From Streptomyces ardesiacus (GTDB taxonomy: Bacteria; Actinomycetota; Actinomycetes; Streptomycetales; Streptomycetaceae), in NCBI RefSeq assembly GCF_003112575.1, contig NZ_BEWC01000006.1, forward strand, positions 248,001 to 312,000: 64,000 nt of DNA. The letters run 5' to 3'. Below the pieces are notes generated by a model, which saw nothing but the letters and a program-made list of their open reading frames with translations, was not told the origin of the DNA and made no database searches. The position numbers and the translations under genes were made by a program. Shown here piece after piece: positions 26,557 to 36,368 of this stretch; position 1 is the first letter of the stretch; each line of letters begins with the position of its first letter.

Positions 26557-26775
26557 CTACTGGCCACCCTTCTGAACGAAGGAGCGCACGAAATCCTCGG
26601 CATTCTCCTCCAGGACGTCGTCGATCTCGTCCAGGACCGAGTCCACGTCGTCGTTCAGCTTCTCCTGACGCTCCTTGAGGTCCTCCGAGGTCTGCGCGTC
26701 CTGCGCCTGCTCCTCGACCTCCTCGGTGGACCGCGTGGCCTTCTGCTGCCCGCCGCTGGTGTCCTTGGTCGCCAT
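26557..26775 (-). CDS. pup: Prokaryotic ubiquitin-like protein Pup
   Basis: 72-residue, mostly disordered modifier. The central acidic segment (LNDDVDSVLDEIDDVLEENA) forms the coiled-coil helix that docks on the ARC/Mpa ATPase. The C-terminus is VQKGGQ: Gln is encoded, so Dop must deamidate it to Glu before PafA can conjugate it. First gene of the pup - endoVII - prcB - prcA cluster, 178 bases downstream of dop. Confidence 0.97.
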   Translation of the reverse strand: MATKDTSGGQQKATRSTEEVEEQAQDAQTSEDLKERQEKLNDDVDSVLDEIDDVLEENAEDFVRSFVQKGGQ

Positions 26776-26953
26776 AACCCTCACCCCGCTCGGTTCGCCC
26801 GACACAGTTGCTCGGTCAAGATCAGACCCTACAAGTCCGGTCCGACATCGGCCCCGCACTTCCTCCAACGTACGGGGGCCATCTCCATGGTTCCCGGACC
26901 TGGGGTATTCCACCCCGTCCGGCTGTCTACTCCCCGGTACCCACTCGGGTTGC

Positions 26954-28465
26954 TCACCCGCCGGACAGGACCCTGACCAGGTCGTCCGCGGTGCGGCACC
27001 GGTCCAGGAGCTCCTTGACGTGATTACGCGTTCCGCGAAGCGGTTCCAGGGTGGGGACCCGCTGGAGCGAGTCCCGCCCCGGCAGATCGAAGATCACCGA
27101 GTCCCAGGAGGCCGCCGCGACGTCGTCCGCGTACTGCTCCAGGCAGCGTCCGCGGAAGTAGGCGCGGGTGTCCTCCGGGGGCTTCGTACGGGCCCGCTCG
27201 ACCTCGTTCTCGTCCAGCAGGCGCTTGATGCGTCCCCGCTCCACGAGGCGGTTGTAGAGGCCCTTGTCGGGCCGCACGTCGGCGTACTGGAGGTCGACGA
27301 GGTGCAGCCGGGCGGCGTCCCAGTCGACGTTGTCACGGCGGCGGTAGCCCTCCATGAGCTCCCGCTTGGCGACCCAGTCCAGTTCGCCGGCGAGGCTCAT
27401 GGGGTCGTTCTCGAGCCGGTTGAGGGTGTCCTCCCAGCGGCCGAGGACGTCCTTGGTCTGGTCGTCGGCGTCCGCGCCGTACCGTTCCTCGACGTACTTG
27501 CGGGCCAGCTCGTAGTACTCCATCTGGAGCTGTACGGCGGTCAGTGTGCGGCCGCTGCGCAGGGTGACCAGGTGCTTGAGCGTCGGATCGTGCGAGACCT
27601 GGTGGAGGGTGCGTACGGGCTGGTCGACGGCGAGGTCGACGGCGATGAAGCCGTCCTCGATCATGGACAGGACCAGGGCCGTCGTGCCCAGCTTGAGGTA
27701 CGTCGAGATCTCCGACAGGTTCGCGTCGCCGATGATCACGTGCAGGCGGCGCCACTTCTCGGCGTCGGCGTGCGGCTCGTCGCGGGTATTGATGATGGGG
27801 CGCTTCAGCGTCGTCTCCAGGCCGACCTCGACCTCGAAGTAGTCGGCGCGCTGGCTGAGCTGGAAGCCGTGTTCGTGGCCGTCCTGGCCGATGCCGACGC
27901 GGCCGGCGCCGGTGAAGACCTGGCGGGAGACGAAGAAGGGCGTCAGGTGGCGCACGATGTCGGAGAAGGCGGTTTCCCGCTTCATCAGGTAGTTCTCGTG
28001 CGTGCCGTAGGAGGCGCCCTTGTTGTCGGTGTTGTTCTTGTAGAGGTGGATGGGCTGGGCGCCGGGCAGTGCCGCGGCGCGGTCGGCGGCCTCGGCCATG
28101 ATGCGTTCGCCGGCCTTGTCCCACAGGACGGCGTCGCGGGGATTGGTGACTTCGGGAGCGCTGTATTCGGGGTGGGCGTGGTCGACGTAGAGCCGTGCTC
28201 CGTTGGTGAGGATGACGTTGGCGAGGCCGATGTCCTCGTCGGTGAGCTGGCTGGAGTCGGCGGCCTCGCGGGCGAGGTCGAAGCCTCGGGCGTCCCGCAG
28301 CGGGTTCTCCTCCTCGAAGTCCCAGCGGGCCCGGCGGGCCCGGTGCATCGCCGCCGCGTAGGCGTTGACGATCTGGGACGAGGTGAGCATGGCATTGGCG
28401 TTCGGGTGGCCGGGGACGGAGATTCCGTACTCCGTCTCGATGCCCATTACTCGCCGTACGGTCAT
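26954..28465 (-). CDS. dop: Pup deamidase/depupylase Dop
   Basis: 503-residue PafA homologue. It deamidates the Pup C-terminus and removes Pup from substrates. [20 protein letters not shown] contains the catalytic-site Glu and opens the Dop-specific loop region (the stretch up to about residue 85 is longer than in PafA). [34 protein letters not shown] and [18 protein letters not shown] are shared with PafA. The ATG follows a perfect AAGGAGG. Confidence 0.96.
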   Translation of the reverse strand: MTVRRVMGIETEYGISVPGHPNANAMLTSSQIVNAYAAAMHRARRARWDFEEENPLRDARGFDLAREAADSSQLTDEDIGLANVILTNGARLYVDHAHPEYSAPEVTNPRDAVLWDKAGERIMAEAADRAAALPGAQPIHLYKNNTDNKGASYGTHENYLMKRETAFSDIVRHLTPFFVSRQVFTGAGRVGIGQDGHEHGFQLSQRADYFEVEVGLETTLKRPIINTRDEPHADAEKWRRLHVIIGDANLSEISTYLKLGTTALVLSMIEDGFIAVDLAVDQPVRTLHQVSHDPTLKHLVTLRSGRTLTAVQLQMEYYELARKYVEERYGADADDQTKDVLGRWEDTLNRLENDPMSLAGELDWVAKRELMEGYRRRDNVDWDAARLHLVDLQYADVRPDKGLYNRLVERGRIKRLLDENEVERARTKPPEDTRAYFRGRCLEQYADDVAAASWDSVIFDLPGRDSLQRVPTLEPLRGTRNHVKELLDRCRTADDLVRVLSGG

Positions 28466-28654
28466 GCGGCCCTCCTTGCCCGGCGGCGCCCGTAGTGGGC
28501 GCCGCTCAAGTACCGCTGGCGCTCCGATGCGTGTGCGGTGCCCGTCCCCGCACTGCGCGACTCGGCGGTAAGGAAGAGCCTAGAACGCCTTTGCGCTGGC
28601 GGGGAGATCATTTGCGTCATTGCCTTGCTCCAGCCGGGGCCTCCGGAAAACAGT

Positions 28655-28689
28655 CGGCTGCGGGTACCCGGTGAGGGCACCCGCAGCCG
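28655..28689 (-). terminator. Terminator after the ARC ATPase gene
   Basis: 11-base perfect stem (CGGCTGCGGGT with its complement), 13-base loop, followed on the minus strand by ACTGTTTTCC. It separates arc from dop. Confidence 0.75.
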
Positions 28690-28698
28690 CCCCGCGTT

Positions 28699-30465
28699 TT
28701 ACAGGTACTGACCGGTGTTTGCCACCGTGTCGATGGAGCGTCCGGTGTCCGCGCCCTGCTTTCCGGTGACGAGCGTACGGATGTACACGATGCGCTCGCC
28801 CTTCTTTCCGGAGATGCGGGCCCAGTCGTCCGGGTTGGTGGTGTTGGGCAGGTCCTCGTTCTCCTTGAACTCGTCCACGCAGGCCTGGAGGAGGTGGGAG
28901 ACGCGGAGGCCCTTCTGGTTCTTGTCGAGGAAGTCCTTGATCGCCATTTTCTTGGCGCGACCCACGATGTTCTCGATCATGGCGCCGGAATTGAAGTCCT
29001 TGAAGTAGAGGACTTCCTTGTCGCCGTTGGCGTAGGTGACTTCCAGGAAGCGGTTCTCCTCGGATTCGGCGTACATCTGTTCCACCGCCGTCTGGATCAT
29101 GCTCTGGACGGTGGCCGCCTTGTCCTTCTCGTGCTCCGCGAGGTCGTCGGAGTGGAGGGGGAGGCGTTCGGTGAGGTACTTGCCGAAGATGTCCTTGGCC
29201 GCTTCGGCGTCGGGACGTTCGATCTTGATCTTCACATCGAGCCGGCCGGGCCTGAGGATGGCGGGGTCGATCATGTCCTCGCGGTTGGAGGCGCCGATGA
29301 CGACCACGTTCTGCAGGCCTTCGACGCCGTCGATCTCGGCGAGGAGCTGGGGGACGATGGTGTTCTCCACGTCCGAGCTGACGCCGGAGCCGCGGGTGCG
29401 GAAGAGGGATTCCATCTCGTCGAAGAAGACGATGACGGGGGTGCCCTCGCTGGCCTTCTCGCGGGCTCGCTGGAAGACGAGGCGGATCTGCCGCTCGGTC
29501 TCGCCGACGTACTTGTTGAGGAGCTCGGGGCCCTTGATGTTGAGGAAGAAGCTCTTGCCGGCGGCCTGGCCGGTGACCTCGGCGACCTTCTTGGCCAGCG
29601 AGTTGGCGACGGCCTTGGCGATGAGCGTCTTGCCGCATCCGGGGGGGCCGTAGAGCAGGACGCCCTTGGGGGGACGCAGCTCGTGCTCCTTGAACAGGTC
29701 GGGGTAGAGATAGGGGAGCTCGACCGCGTCCCGGATCATCTCGATCTGTCCGCCGAGTCCGCCGATCTGCTCGTAGCCGATGTCGGGGACCTCTTCGAGG
29801 ACGAGTTCTTCGACCTCGCTCTTGGGGACGACCTCGTAGACGTAGCCGGAGCGGGGTTCGAGCAGGAGGGCGTCGCCGGGGCGGATGGTGAGTCCCCGCA
29901 GGGGCTCGGCGAGCCGCACCACCCGTTCCTCGTCGGTGTGGCCGAGGACCAGGGCGCGCTCGCCGTCCTCGAGGATCTCCTTGAGGGTGACGATGTCGCC
30001 GATGCTCTCGAACTCCATGGCCTCGACCACGTTGAGTGCTTCGTTGAGCATCACTTCCTGGCCACGTTGGAGCTCGTCGAGCTCGACGCTCGGGCTGACG
30101 TTCACCCGCAGTTTGCGGCCGCCGGTGAAGATGTCGGCGGTGCCGTCCTCGTTGGCCTGCAGGAAGACGCCGAAGCCGGCCGGTGGCTGGGCCAGCCGGT
30201 CGACCTCCTCCTTGAGGGCCACGATCTGGTCGCGGGCCTCACGGAGGGTGCCGGCGAGTCGCTCGTTCTGCGCGGACACGCCGGCGAGGTTGGTCTGCAG
30301 TTCGACGATCCGCTCTTCGAGAATTCTCGTGTGTCGCGGAGATTCGGCGAGCTTGCGTCGCAGGACGGCGATCTCCTGCTCAAGGTAGGCCACCTGCCCG
30401 GCCGGGTCCTCGGACCCGCGTCCCGGGCGGATGCCGCGGTTCATGTCGTCGTCGTGGGCTGCCAC
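28699..30465 (-). CDS. arc: Proteasome-associated AAA ATPase (ARC/Mpa)
   Basis: Hexameric unfoldase feeding pupylated proteins to the 20S proteasome; 588 residues. The order is an N-terminal coiled coil (about 25-90, binds Pup), OB folds (about 90-235), and an AAA domain with Walker A GPPGCGKT, Walker [13 protein letters not shown] and sensor/arginine region [19 protein letters not shown]. The C-terminus GQYL is the HbYX-like motif that opens the PrcA gate. The GTG start ([11 protein letters not shown]) follows GGAGGTGA. It is divergent from the ferredoxin gene. Confidence 0.97.
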   Translation of the reverse strand: MAAHDDDMNRGIRPGRGSEDPAGQVAYLEQEIAVLRRKLAESPRHTRILEERIVELQTNLAGVSAQNERLAGTLREARDQIVALKEEVDRLAQPPAGFGVFLQANEDGTADIFTGGRKLRVNVSPSVELDELQRGQEVMLNEALNVVEAMEFESIGDIVTLKEILEDGERALVLGHTDEERVVRLAEPLRGLTIRPGDALLLEPRSGYVYEVVPKSEVEELVLEEVPDIGYEQIGGLGGQIEMIRDAVELPYLYPDLFKEHELRPPKGVLLYGPPGCGKTLIAKAVANSLAKKVAEVTGQAAGKSFFLNIKGPELLNKYVGETERQIRLVFQRAREKASEGTPVIVFFDEMESLFRTRGSGVSSDVENTIVPQLLAEIDGVEGLQNVVVIGASNREDMIDPAILRPGRLDVKIKIERPDAEAAKDIFGKYLTERLPLHSDDLAEHEKDKAATVQSMIQTAVEQMYAESEENRFLEVTYANGDKEVLYFKDFNSGAMIENIVGRAKKMAIKDFLDKNQKGLRVSHLLQACVDEFKENEDLPNTTNPDDWARISGKKGERIVYIRTLVTGKQGADTGRSIDTVANTGQYL

Positions 30466-30709
30466 GGTCCTCACCTCCTCCAAGGGGAGCTGGACGCTTC
30501 CAGACCCTACCTGGGTGGGTGTCGATTGAAACCCCTAGATCACAAAGACTGTCGGGGTGTGTCCGATCTTCACCCTTGCGCTCTCCCTCACGCCAGGGGA
30601 ATACCCACGGAACGTGGGGGGAACCCCGGCGGGGGTAGGGTCGAAGTGTTCAACACCCGTCGGAGCTGGCCGGATTCCCGGGGGCTCGACGCAGGAAACG
30701 GCAGGAGAG

Positions 30710-31015
30710 ATGAGCGTGCAGCAGGAGGCCGTTGTCGACGGTGAGGCTCTGGAGGTCTGGATCGACCAGGACCTGTGTACCGGCGACGGCATCTGCGCCC
30801 AGTACGCGCCCGAGGTGTTCGAGCTGGACATCGACGGTCTGGCCTATGTGAAGGGCGCGGGCGACGAGCTGCTGCAGGCACCGGGGGCGACAACGCCCGT
30901 GCCGTTGCCGCTTCTCACGGACGTGGTGGATTCGGCGAAGGAGTGTCCGGGCGAGTGCATCCACGTGCGCCGCGTTTCGGACAGGACCGAGGTCTACGGC
31001 CCGGACGCGGAGTGA
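30710..31015 (+). CDS. Small ferredoxin
   Basis: 101-residue soluble electron carrier. The cysteine pattern CTGDGICAQYAPEVF with a distant KECPGECI is that of actinobacterial [3Fe-4S]/[4Fe-4S] single-cluster ferredoxins; the missing second cysteine of the CxxCxxC run favours a 3Fe-4S cluster. The ATG is 4 bases after AGGAG. Such ferredoxins often serve P450s, but the nearest P450 is far away. Possible partners cannot be assigned from context. Confidence 0.9.
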   Translation: MSVQQEAVVDGEALEVWIDQDLCTGDGICAQYAPEVFELDIDGLAYVKGAGDELLQAPGATTPVPLPLLTDVVDSAKECPGECIHVRRVSDRTEVYGPDAE

Positions 31016-31055
31016 CCGAATCGTAACGCGACGTGTACGTTCCGTGAGGGCTGTC

Positions 31056-31070
31056 CGGTGTGTCACACCG
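31056..31070. terminator. Possible short bidirectional hairpin
   Basis: CGGTGT-GTC-ACACCG lies between the convergent ferredoxin and secreted-protein genes. A six-base stem is weak, so terminator function is only suggested by position. Confidence 0.35.
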
Positions 31071-31089
31071 TCCGTCCCGGGAGTACCGG

Positions 31090-31680
31090 TCAGACGGTGC
31101 GGGCGTGTGAGGGCGTGTCGCTGACGAACGTGCCGTTCTTCCACTGCCACTTCACGTCGTCGGTGACGTCGGGGCAGCAACTGGGCACGTCGGCCGAGGA
31201 GTAGCCGAGGAGCGTGGCGTGGACGGCGCCGTCGCGGACCGCGAGGACGGTGGCCGTGCGGCGCTCCTTGGGGTCGACGAGGGTGGCCACGACGCGGGGC
31301 TTGCCGTTGTCGGCGTTCCGGGTGATGACGTACACGCCGTCGGGCGGGGTGCCCATGGGGGCGTCGCAGTGCACGACGGCCACGGTCTCGGGGCGGCCGT
31401 CGCCGTCGAGGTCGCCGGAGGCCTGTTTCTGTACGACGGCCTTGACGGGGCCGCACTCCAGGGGGAAGGAGACGGCGGCGGGGTCGGGCGGCGCCATGGG
31501 TGCGGGCGCGCCCTTGGGTCCGGCCGCGGTGGTGTGGCTGCCGGTCTGGGCGGCGGTCGCGGCGTCGGGCTGGAGGAGTGAGGAGAGGGCGACCACGCCT
31601 GCGAGGGCCGTGGCGGTGGCGACCCAGTGGATGGGCCGGGTGTGCGTGTGCGAGAGGTCCGGAACGGCGGGGTGCTGCAC
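31090..31680 (-). CDS. Exported protein with VCBS/FG-GAP-like calcium loop
   Basis: 196 residues of unknown function. A membrane or signal segment (IHWVATATALAGVVALSSLL) is preceded by a 20-residue His-rich N-terminus and followed by AATAA, a plausible cleavage region. After an Ala/Pro/Gly linker, GDLDGDGRPETVAVVHC matches the Asp-rich loop of FG-GAP/VCBS repeats. Four cysteines (LECG, VVHC, SCCPD) suggest disulfides. GTG at 31680 lies after a distant GGAG. Probably extracellular or surface-attached. Confidence 0.75.
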   Translation of the reverse strand: MQHPAVPDLSHTHTRPIHWVATATALAGVVALSSLLQPDAATAAQTGSHTTAAGPKGAPAPMAPPDPAAVSFPLECGPVKAVVQKQASGDLDGDGRPETVAVVHCDAPMGTPPDGVYVITRNADNGKPRVVATLVDPKERRTATVLAVRDGAVHATLLGYSSADVPSCCPDVTDDVKWQWKNGTFVSDTPSHARTV

Positions 31681-31822
31681 GAGGAGTGTCTCCTGTGAGG
31701 GCTGTGCCGGTGGGGGTGGCCTGCATCGTGCCACACGTCACAGTGCGGGGGAACGGCGGGGTGGGTACTGGTTCTGTTTTCCGCGCGGTCGCCGTTCGCG
31801 CGTGGGGTGCGGGTCAACACGG

Positions 31823-31873
31823 CGACGCCGTGGTGGAGTTCCGGGACGCTGCCGGAACTCCACCACGGCGTCG
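31823..31873. terminator. 22-base perfect hairpin after trmI
   Basis: Perfect 22-base inverted repeat (outer arm starts CGACGCCGTGG) with a 7-base loop GACGCTG, between the trmI stop and the next gene. It is among the longest perfect stems in the window, with no U-tract. Confidence 0.8.
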
Positions 31874-31900
31874 GTTCGTTGGGTGCCGTGCGGGGTGGCC

Positions 31901-32803
31901 TCAGCGGCCGGTGCCTCCGCCGGCGTTGGGGCCGTCGTAGTCCTCGCCGTAGGCGCCCTTGGCGGGGCGGCGGCGGCGCATGGGCGGCTCGACGCCGTCG
32001 GCGAGGCGGCGGGCGGTGAGGAGGAAGCCGGTGTGGCCGATCATCCGGTGGTCGGGGCGGACGGCGAGCCCTTCGACGTGCCAGTTGCGGATCATGGTTT
32101 CCCAGGAGGTCGGCTCGTTGAAGCAGCCGATCTCGCGGATGGACTCGACGGTCCGGGCGAGCTGGGTGGTGGTGGCGACGTAGCAGCACAGGATGCCGCC
32201 GGGCACGAGGGCCTTGGAGACGGCCTCGAGGCATTCCCAGGGGGCGAGCATGTCGAGGATGACGCGGTCGACGTCGGTGTCGGACAGGTTGTCCTGGAGG
32301 TCGCCGACGGTGAGCTGCCAGGCGGGGTGCGGGCCGCCGAAGTAGCGCTGCACGTTCTGCTGGGCGATCTCGGCGAAGTCCTCGCGGCGCTCGTAGGAGT
32401 GCAGCATGCCCTGGTCGCCGATGGCGCGCAGCAGGAAGCTGCTGAGGGAGCCGGAGCCCACGCCGGCCTCGACGACGCGGGCGCCGGGGAAGATGTCGGC
32501 GAAGGCGAGGATCTGCCCCGCGTCCTTCGGGTAGACGACGGCTGCCCCGCGGGGCATGGACAGGACGTAGTCGGGGAGCAGGGGGCGCAGCGCGAGGTAG
32601 GCGACGTTTCCGGTGGTGCGGACGACGCTGCCCTCGGGAGCACCGATCAGTTCGTCGTGGGGGAAGGAACCCTTGTGGGTGTGGAAGTTCTTCCCGGCCT
32701 CGAGCGTGAACGTGTAGTGGCGGCCCTTGGGGTCGGTCAGCTGAACCTGGTCCCCGACCTTGAAGGGCCCGCGCCTGCGGGCGGCACCGGTCGGTTCGGA
32801 CAT
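31901..32803 (-). CDS. trmI: tRNA (adenine-N1-)-methyltransferase TrmI
   Basis: S-adenosylmethionine-dependent enzyme making m1A58 in the tRNA T-loop; 300 residues, acts as a tetramer in homologues. Key segments are an N-terminal barrel (GRHYTFTLEAGKNFHTHKG), the SAM-binding VVEAGVGSGSLSSFLL, VILDMLAPWECL and the later IRNWHVEGLAVRPDHRMIGH. ATG at 32803. It lies 58 bases from the M50 protease gene and is followed by a strong terminator. The trmI - recB-like neighbourhood is the same in mycobacteria. Confidence 0.94.
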   Translation of the reverse strand: MSEPTGAARRRGPFKVGDQVQLTDPKGRHYTFTLEAGKNFHTHKGSFPHDELIGAPEGSVVRTTGNVAYLALRPLLPDYVLSMPRGAAVVYPKDAGQILAFADIFPGARVVEAGVGSGSLSSFLLRAIGDQGMLHSYERREDFAEIAQQNVQRYFGGPHPAWQLTVGDLQDNLSDTDVDRVILDMLAPWECLEAVSKALVPGGILCCYVATTTQLARTVESIREIGCFNEPTSWETMIRNWHVEGLAVRPDHRMIGHTGFLLTARRLADGVEPPMRRRRPAKGAYGEDYDGPNAGGGTGR

Positions 32804-32861
32804 GTGACCAGCGTACCGGTCCTGGCGGGGGCCTCCGACCACGGCTGTGGGCGGGCGGTGC

Positions 32862-34460
32862 TCAGGAGGGCCGGGCCATGGCCTTGACGAAGGCGCGTTC
32901 CACGTCGGCGGCGGACAGGACGCCGTAGATCTCGCCGGTCTCCTCGACGACGAGGTATTCGGTGGCGGGGTTGGCGCGCAGGGCGTCCAGGAGTTCCTCG
33001 CCGGAGAGCTCGGCGGAGACGCGCATGCCGTCGGTGAGGTCCTGGGCGAGGGTGCTGACGGCGACCCAGGGGCGGCGGTGCTCGGGCACGCCGACGATGG
33101 CGGCCTCGCGGACGAGTGAGGCGGGGGTTCCGTCGGCGTCGACGACGACGAGGGCGCGGGCGCCGGAGGCGTTGGCGCGGCGGAGGGCTTCGGAGAGGGG
33201 GGTGTCGGCCTGGACGGGGACGGCGCGCCGGGTGAGGGCGCGGGCGCGCAGTTCGGGGAGGTGTTCGCGCAGGCGGGCCATGCGGAGGCTGTTCCCGGCG
33301 CCGGTCCAGATGATCGCGGCGAGGATGGCGGCGAGCAGGGCGTCCATGACGGTGTCCATGCCGACGTCGTCGGCGGCCTTGCTGCCGAGGGACTGGGTGG
33401 CCAGGGGCAGGCCGATCAGTACGGCGATGGCGAGGGCGCGGCCGACCCAGGCGGCGGCGACGGTGCCGCTCATCGGTTTGCCGGTGATCTTCCAGACGAC
33501 GGCGCGGAGCATGCGGCCGCCGTCGAGGGGGAGGCCGGGCAGGAGGTTGAAGACGGCCACGATGAGGTTCGAGACCATGAGTCCGGCCAGGAGGACGCCG
33601 GGGACGCTGTCGGGTTCGACGGGCAGCAGGGCGGCGTAGAAGACGCCGGCGAGGACGAGGGAGAGCAGGGGGCCGACGAAGGCGAGGACGAATTCGCGGC
33701 CGGGTGTCTCGGCTTCCTTCTCGATCTCGGAGACGCCGCCGAAGAACTGGAGCTGGATGCGGCGTACGGGGAGTTTGAAGCGGAGGGCGGCGACGGTGTG
33801 GGCGAGTTCGTGGACGAGGACGGAGGCGTAGAAGGCGACGGCGAAGAAGAGGGAGACGAGGTAGCGGGCGGCGCCGAGCTCGGGCAGGACGCGGTCGAGC
33901 TGGCCGCCGAAGACCCAGGTGATGAGGGCGGCGACGAGGAACCAGCTCGGGGCGACGTACACGGGTACGCCGAAGGGGCGGCCCATGAGCAGTCCGCCTC
34001 CGGGTTCGGGCCGGCGCTGCGGTGGCCGTCCCGGTCCGCCGGTGCCGGGGGTGTGGGCCTCGGAGCGGTGGGGGGTGCCGGTGTGGCGCTCGCCCCCGGC
34101 CGGGCCGGTCGTGGGGCGGGCGGGGGTGTCGTCCTCGGGGGCCGGCTGCTTCGGCGGCTGTCCCGCGGTGCCGGGCGGTGTGCCGTCCGGGGCGGGTTCG
34201 TCGCGGGGGGCGGGGGCTTCGGCGGGGGTCTGGTCCGGTCCGGGGGGTGTGGGTGTGCCGTCCTGCGGCCCCTCGGGGCCGGGTGCCGCTGCGTGCGGCG
34301 TCGGCCCCTCGGGCGCTCCGGGGGGCGGGGCTGCGGGGCCGGTGGGTCCCGGCCGTGCGGCGTCGGCGGGGTCGGCGGCCGGGGCCGTGGGATGTGCCTG
34401 GGGCTCGGCCGACTCGTCGTTGCCGGACCGCGGCTGCCCGCTCCCGCCGCTCACGTCCAC
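32862..34460 (-). CDS. Site-2 protease (M50) with CBS domains and long disordered N-terminus
   Basis: Intramembrane zinc metalloprotease of 532 residues. The zinc site is LVHELAHTVAAL (HExxH) plus NLLPGLPLDGGRM (third ligand Asp). Multiple membrane spans are followed by a pair of CBS domains (about 400-525) that probably sense a nucleotide. The first 160 residues are Pro/Ala/Gly-rich and probably disordered; MGRPFGVPVYVAPSW begins the conserved part and could be an internal start. The GTG at 34460 follows GAGGGGA. Substrates, typically anti-sigma factors or signal peptides, are unknown. Confidence 0.92.
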   Translation of the reverse strand: MDVSGGSGQPRSGNDESAEPQAHPTAPAADPADAARPGPTGPAAPPPGAPEGPTPHAAAPGPEGPQDGTPTPPGPDQTPAEAPAPRDEPAPDGTPPGTAGQPPKQPAPEDDTPARPTTGPAGGERHTGTPHRSEAHTPGTGGPGRPPQRRPEPGGGLLMGRPFGVPVYVAPSWFLVAALITWVFGGQLDRVLPELGAARYLVSLFFAVAFYASVLVHELAHTVAALRFKLPVRRIQLQFFGGVSEIEKEAETPGREFVLAFVGPLLSLVLAGVFYAALLPVEPDSVPGVLLAGLMVSNLIVAVFNLLPGLPLDGGRMLRAVVWKITGKPMSGTVAAAWVGRALAIAVLIGLPLATQSLGSKAADDVGMDTVMDALLAAILAAIIWTGAGNSLRMARLREHLPELRARALTRRAVPVQADTPLSEALRRANASGARALVVVDADGTPASLVREAAIVGVPEHRRPWVAVSTLAQDLTDGMRVSAELSGEELLDALRANPATEYLVVEETGEIYGVLSAADVERAFVKAMARPS

Positions 34461-34633
34461 GGTGTCCCCTCGTTCGAAGCGTCTCCCGCCTGCCGGTCGG
34501 GAGGGTCTGGTGTCGATGGTATGCGTCCGTCGCGGCCCGTTCAGCCCCGGCACCCCTGTGCTTGCCTTCTGTCGCAGGGGTCACGGCCTCGTGGCTGGGT
34601 CGCTGTCGGTGGCCGGCCGTATGGTCTGTGGTC

Positions 34634-35629
34634 ATGGAGACGAGTACCGAGGATGTCGCTGGGGATGCCGGGGGACCCGCCCGGCCGGCGGCGGTGGCGG
34701 ACCGGGCGGGCGCGGCGGGGGCAGCGGCGGCCGTGGCGCGGGACGCGGCGGCCGCGGCCCCCTCGTCCGCGCCCGTGGCGGCACCGCCCGCCTCGCTCTC
34801 GCCCTCGCGGGCCGGTGATTTCATGCAGTGCCCGTTGCTGTACCGGTTCCGGGTGATCGACCGGCTGCCGGAGAAGCCCAGTGAGGCGGCGACCAGGGGC
34901 ACGCTGGTGCACGCGGTGCTGGAGCGGCTCTTCGACGCTCCGGCGGCCGAGCGGACGGCGCCGCGGGCGAAGGCGCTGGTGCCGGGCCAGTGGGACCGGC
35001 TGCGCGACAGCAGGCCGGAGGTCGGTGAGCTGTTCGCGGACGACCCGGAGGGCGAGCGGCTGGCGCGGTGGCTGTCCGAGGCGGAGCGGCTGGTGGAGCG
35101 CTGGTTCACGCTGGAGGACCCGAGCCGGCTGGAGCCGGCCGAGCGGGAGCTGTTCGTCGAGGCGGAGCTGGACTCGGGGCTGCGGCTGCGCGGCATCATC
35201 GACCGGGTCGACGTGGCCCCGACCGGCGAGGTGCGGATCGTCGACTACAAGACGGGCAAGGCACCCCGGCCGCAGTACGCGGAGAGCGCCCTGTTCCAGA
35301 TGAAGTTCTACGCGCTGGTGGTGTGGCGGCTGAAGAAGGTCGTTCCGCGGCGTCTGCAGTTGGTCTACCTCGGCAGTGGTGACGTGCTCACGTACGACCC
35401 GGTCCTGGCCGACCTGGAGCGGGTCGAGCGCAAGCTGCTGGCGCTGTGGGAGGCGATCCGGCTGGCGACCGAGACGGGCGACTGGCGGCCGAGGCCCACG
35501 AAGCTGTGCGGCTGGTGCGACCACCAGGCGCACTGCCCGGAGTTCGGTGGCACTCCCCCGCCCTATCCGCTGCCGGTGAGGGCGGCCGACCCGGCCGGTG
35601 CCGAGCAGGGCAGAATGGGGCCGGACTAG
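34634..35629 (+). CDS. RecB-family single-domain nuclease (PD-(D/E)XK) with iron-sulphur staple
   Basis: 331 residues. The nuclease core is RGTLVHAVLERLF (motif with His), then RGIIDRVDV and RIVDYKTGKAP (catalytic Asp and Lys). Cysteines at FMQCPLLYRF and in KLCGWCDHQAHCPEF are spaced as in AddB/Cas4-type 4Fe-4S nucleases. There is no helicase part. The first 55 residues are Ala/Pro-rich. It is divergent from the M50 protease gene; mycobacteria keep a similar gene beside trmI. Likely DNA repair or end processing, but no direct evidence. Confidence 0.88.
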   Translation: METSTEDVAGDAGGPARPAAVADRAGAAGAAAAVARDAAAAAPSSAPVAAPPASLSPSRAGDFMQCPLLYRFRVIDRLPEKPSEAATRGTLVHAVLERLFDAPAAERTAPRAKALVPGQWDRLRDSRPEVGELFADDPEGERLARWLSEAERLVERWFTLEDPSRLEPAERELFVEAELDSGLRLRGIIDRVDVAPTGEVRIVDYKTGKAPRPQYAESALFQMKFYALVVWRLKKVVPRRLQLVYLGSGDVLTYDPVLADLERVERKLLALWEAIRLATETGDWRPRPTKLCGWCDHQAHCPEFGGTPPPYPLPVRAADPAGAEQGRMGPD

Positions 35630-35655
35630 GGCCTGTCCCATCGAAGGAGACTTAC

Positions 35656-36327
35656 GTGGCCATCCGCGTCCTACTGGTCGACGATCAGCCGCTGCTGCGC
35701 ACGGGCTTCCGGATGATTCTGGAGGCGGAGCCGGATCTGGCGGTCGTCGGCGAGGCCGGAGACGGCCTCCAGGCCCTGGACCAGGTGCGGGCGCTGCAGC
35801 CCGACGTGGTGCTGATGGACATCCGCATGCCGCGGATGGACGGTGTGGAGGCGACCCGGCAGATCACCGGGCCCGAGCGGGACGGTCCGGCGAAGGTGCT
35901 GGTGCTGACGACGTTCGATCTGGACGAGTACGTGGTGGAGGCGCTGAAGGCGGGGGCGAGCGGCTTCCTGCTCAAGGACGCCCCGGCCAACGAGCTGGTG
36001 CAGGCGATCCGCGTGGTGGCGAACGGTGAGGCGATGCTCGCGCCGAGCATCACCCGGCGGCTGCTCGACAAGTACGCCACGCATCTGCCCTCCGGGGACG
36101 AGCCGGTGCCGGACACCCTGCACACGCTGACGGACCGTGAGGTGGAGGTGCTGAAGCTGGTGGCGCGCGGGTTGTCCAACGCGGAGATCGCCGCGGACCT
36201 GTTCGTCAGCGAGACGACGGTCAAGACGCATGTGGGTCATGTGCTGACGAAGCTGGGCCTGCGGGACCGGGTTCAGGCGGCGGTGTACGCGTACGAGAGC
36301 GGTCTGGTCCGTCCCGGCGCGCAGTAG
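35656..36327 (+). CDS. NarL/LuxR-family response regulator (orphan)
   Basis: 223 residues. The receiver domain has Asp9-Asp10, the phosphoacceptor Asp55 (VVLMDIRMP) and the switch Lys in FLLKDAP. The C-terminal LuxR HTH is LTDREVEVLKLVARGLSNAE and SETTVKTHVGHVLTKLGL. The GTG is 5 bases after AAGGAGA. No histidine kinase gene is adjacent, so the sensor is elsewhere or the regulator is unpaired. It is followed by a strong bidirectional terminator. Confidence 0.93.
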   Translation: MAIRVLLVDDQPLLRTGFRMILEAEPDLAVVGEAGDGLQALDQVRALQPDVVLMDIRMPRMDGVEATRQITGPERDGPAKVLVLTTFDLDEYVVEALKAGASGFLLKDAPANELVQAIRVVANGEAMLAPSITRRLLDKYATHLPSGDEPVPDTLHTLTDREVEVLKLVARGLSNAEIAADLFVSETTVKTHVGHVLTKLGLRDRVQAAVYAYESGLVRPGAQ

Positions 36328-36368
36328 GCGGCCGTCGCGGCCGGTGCGCGGCCGCGGCGGGTGCTCAA

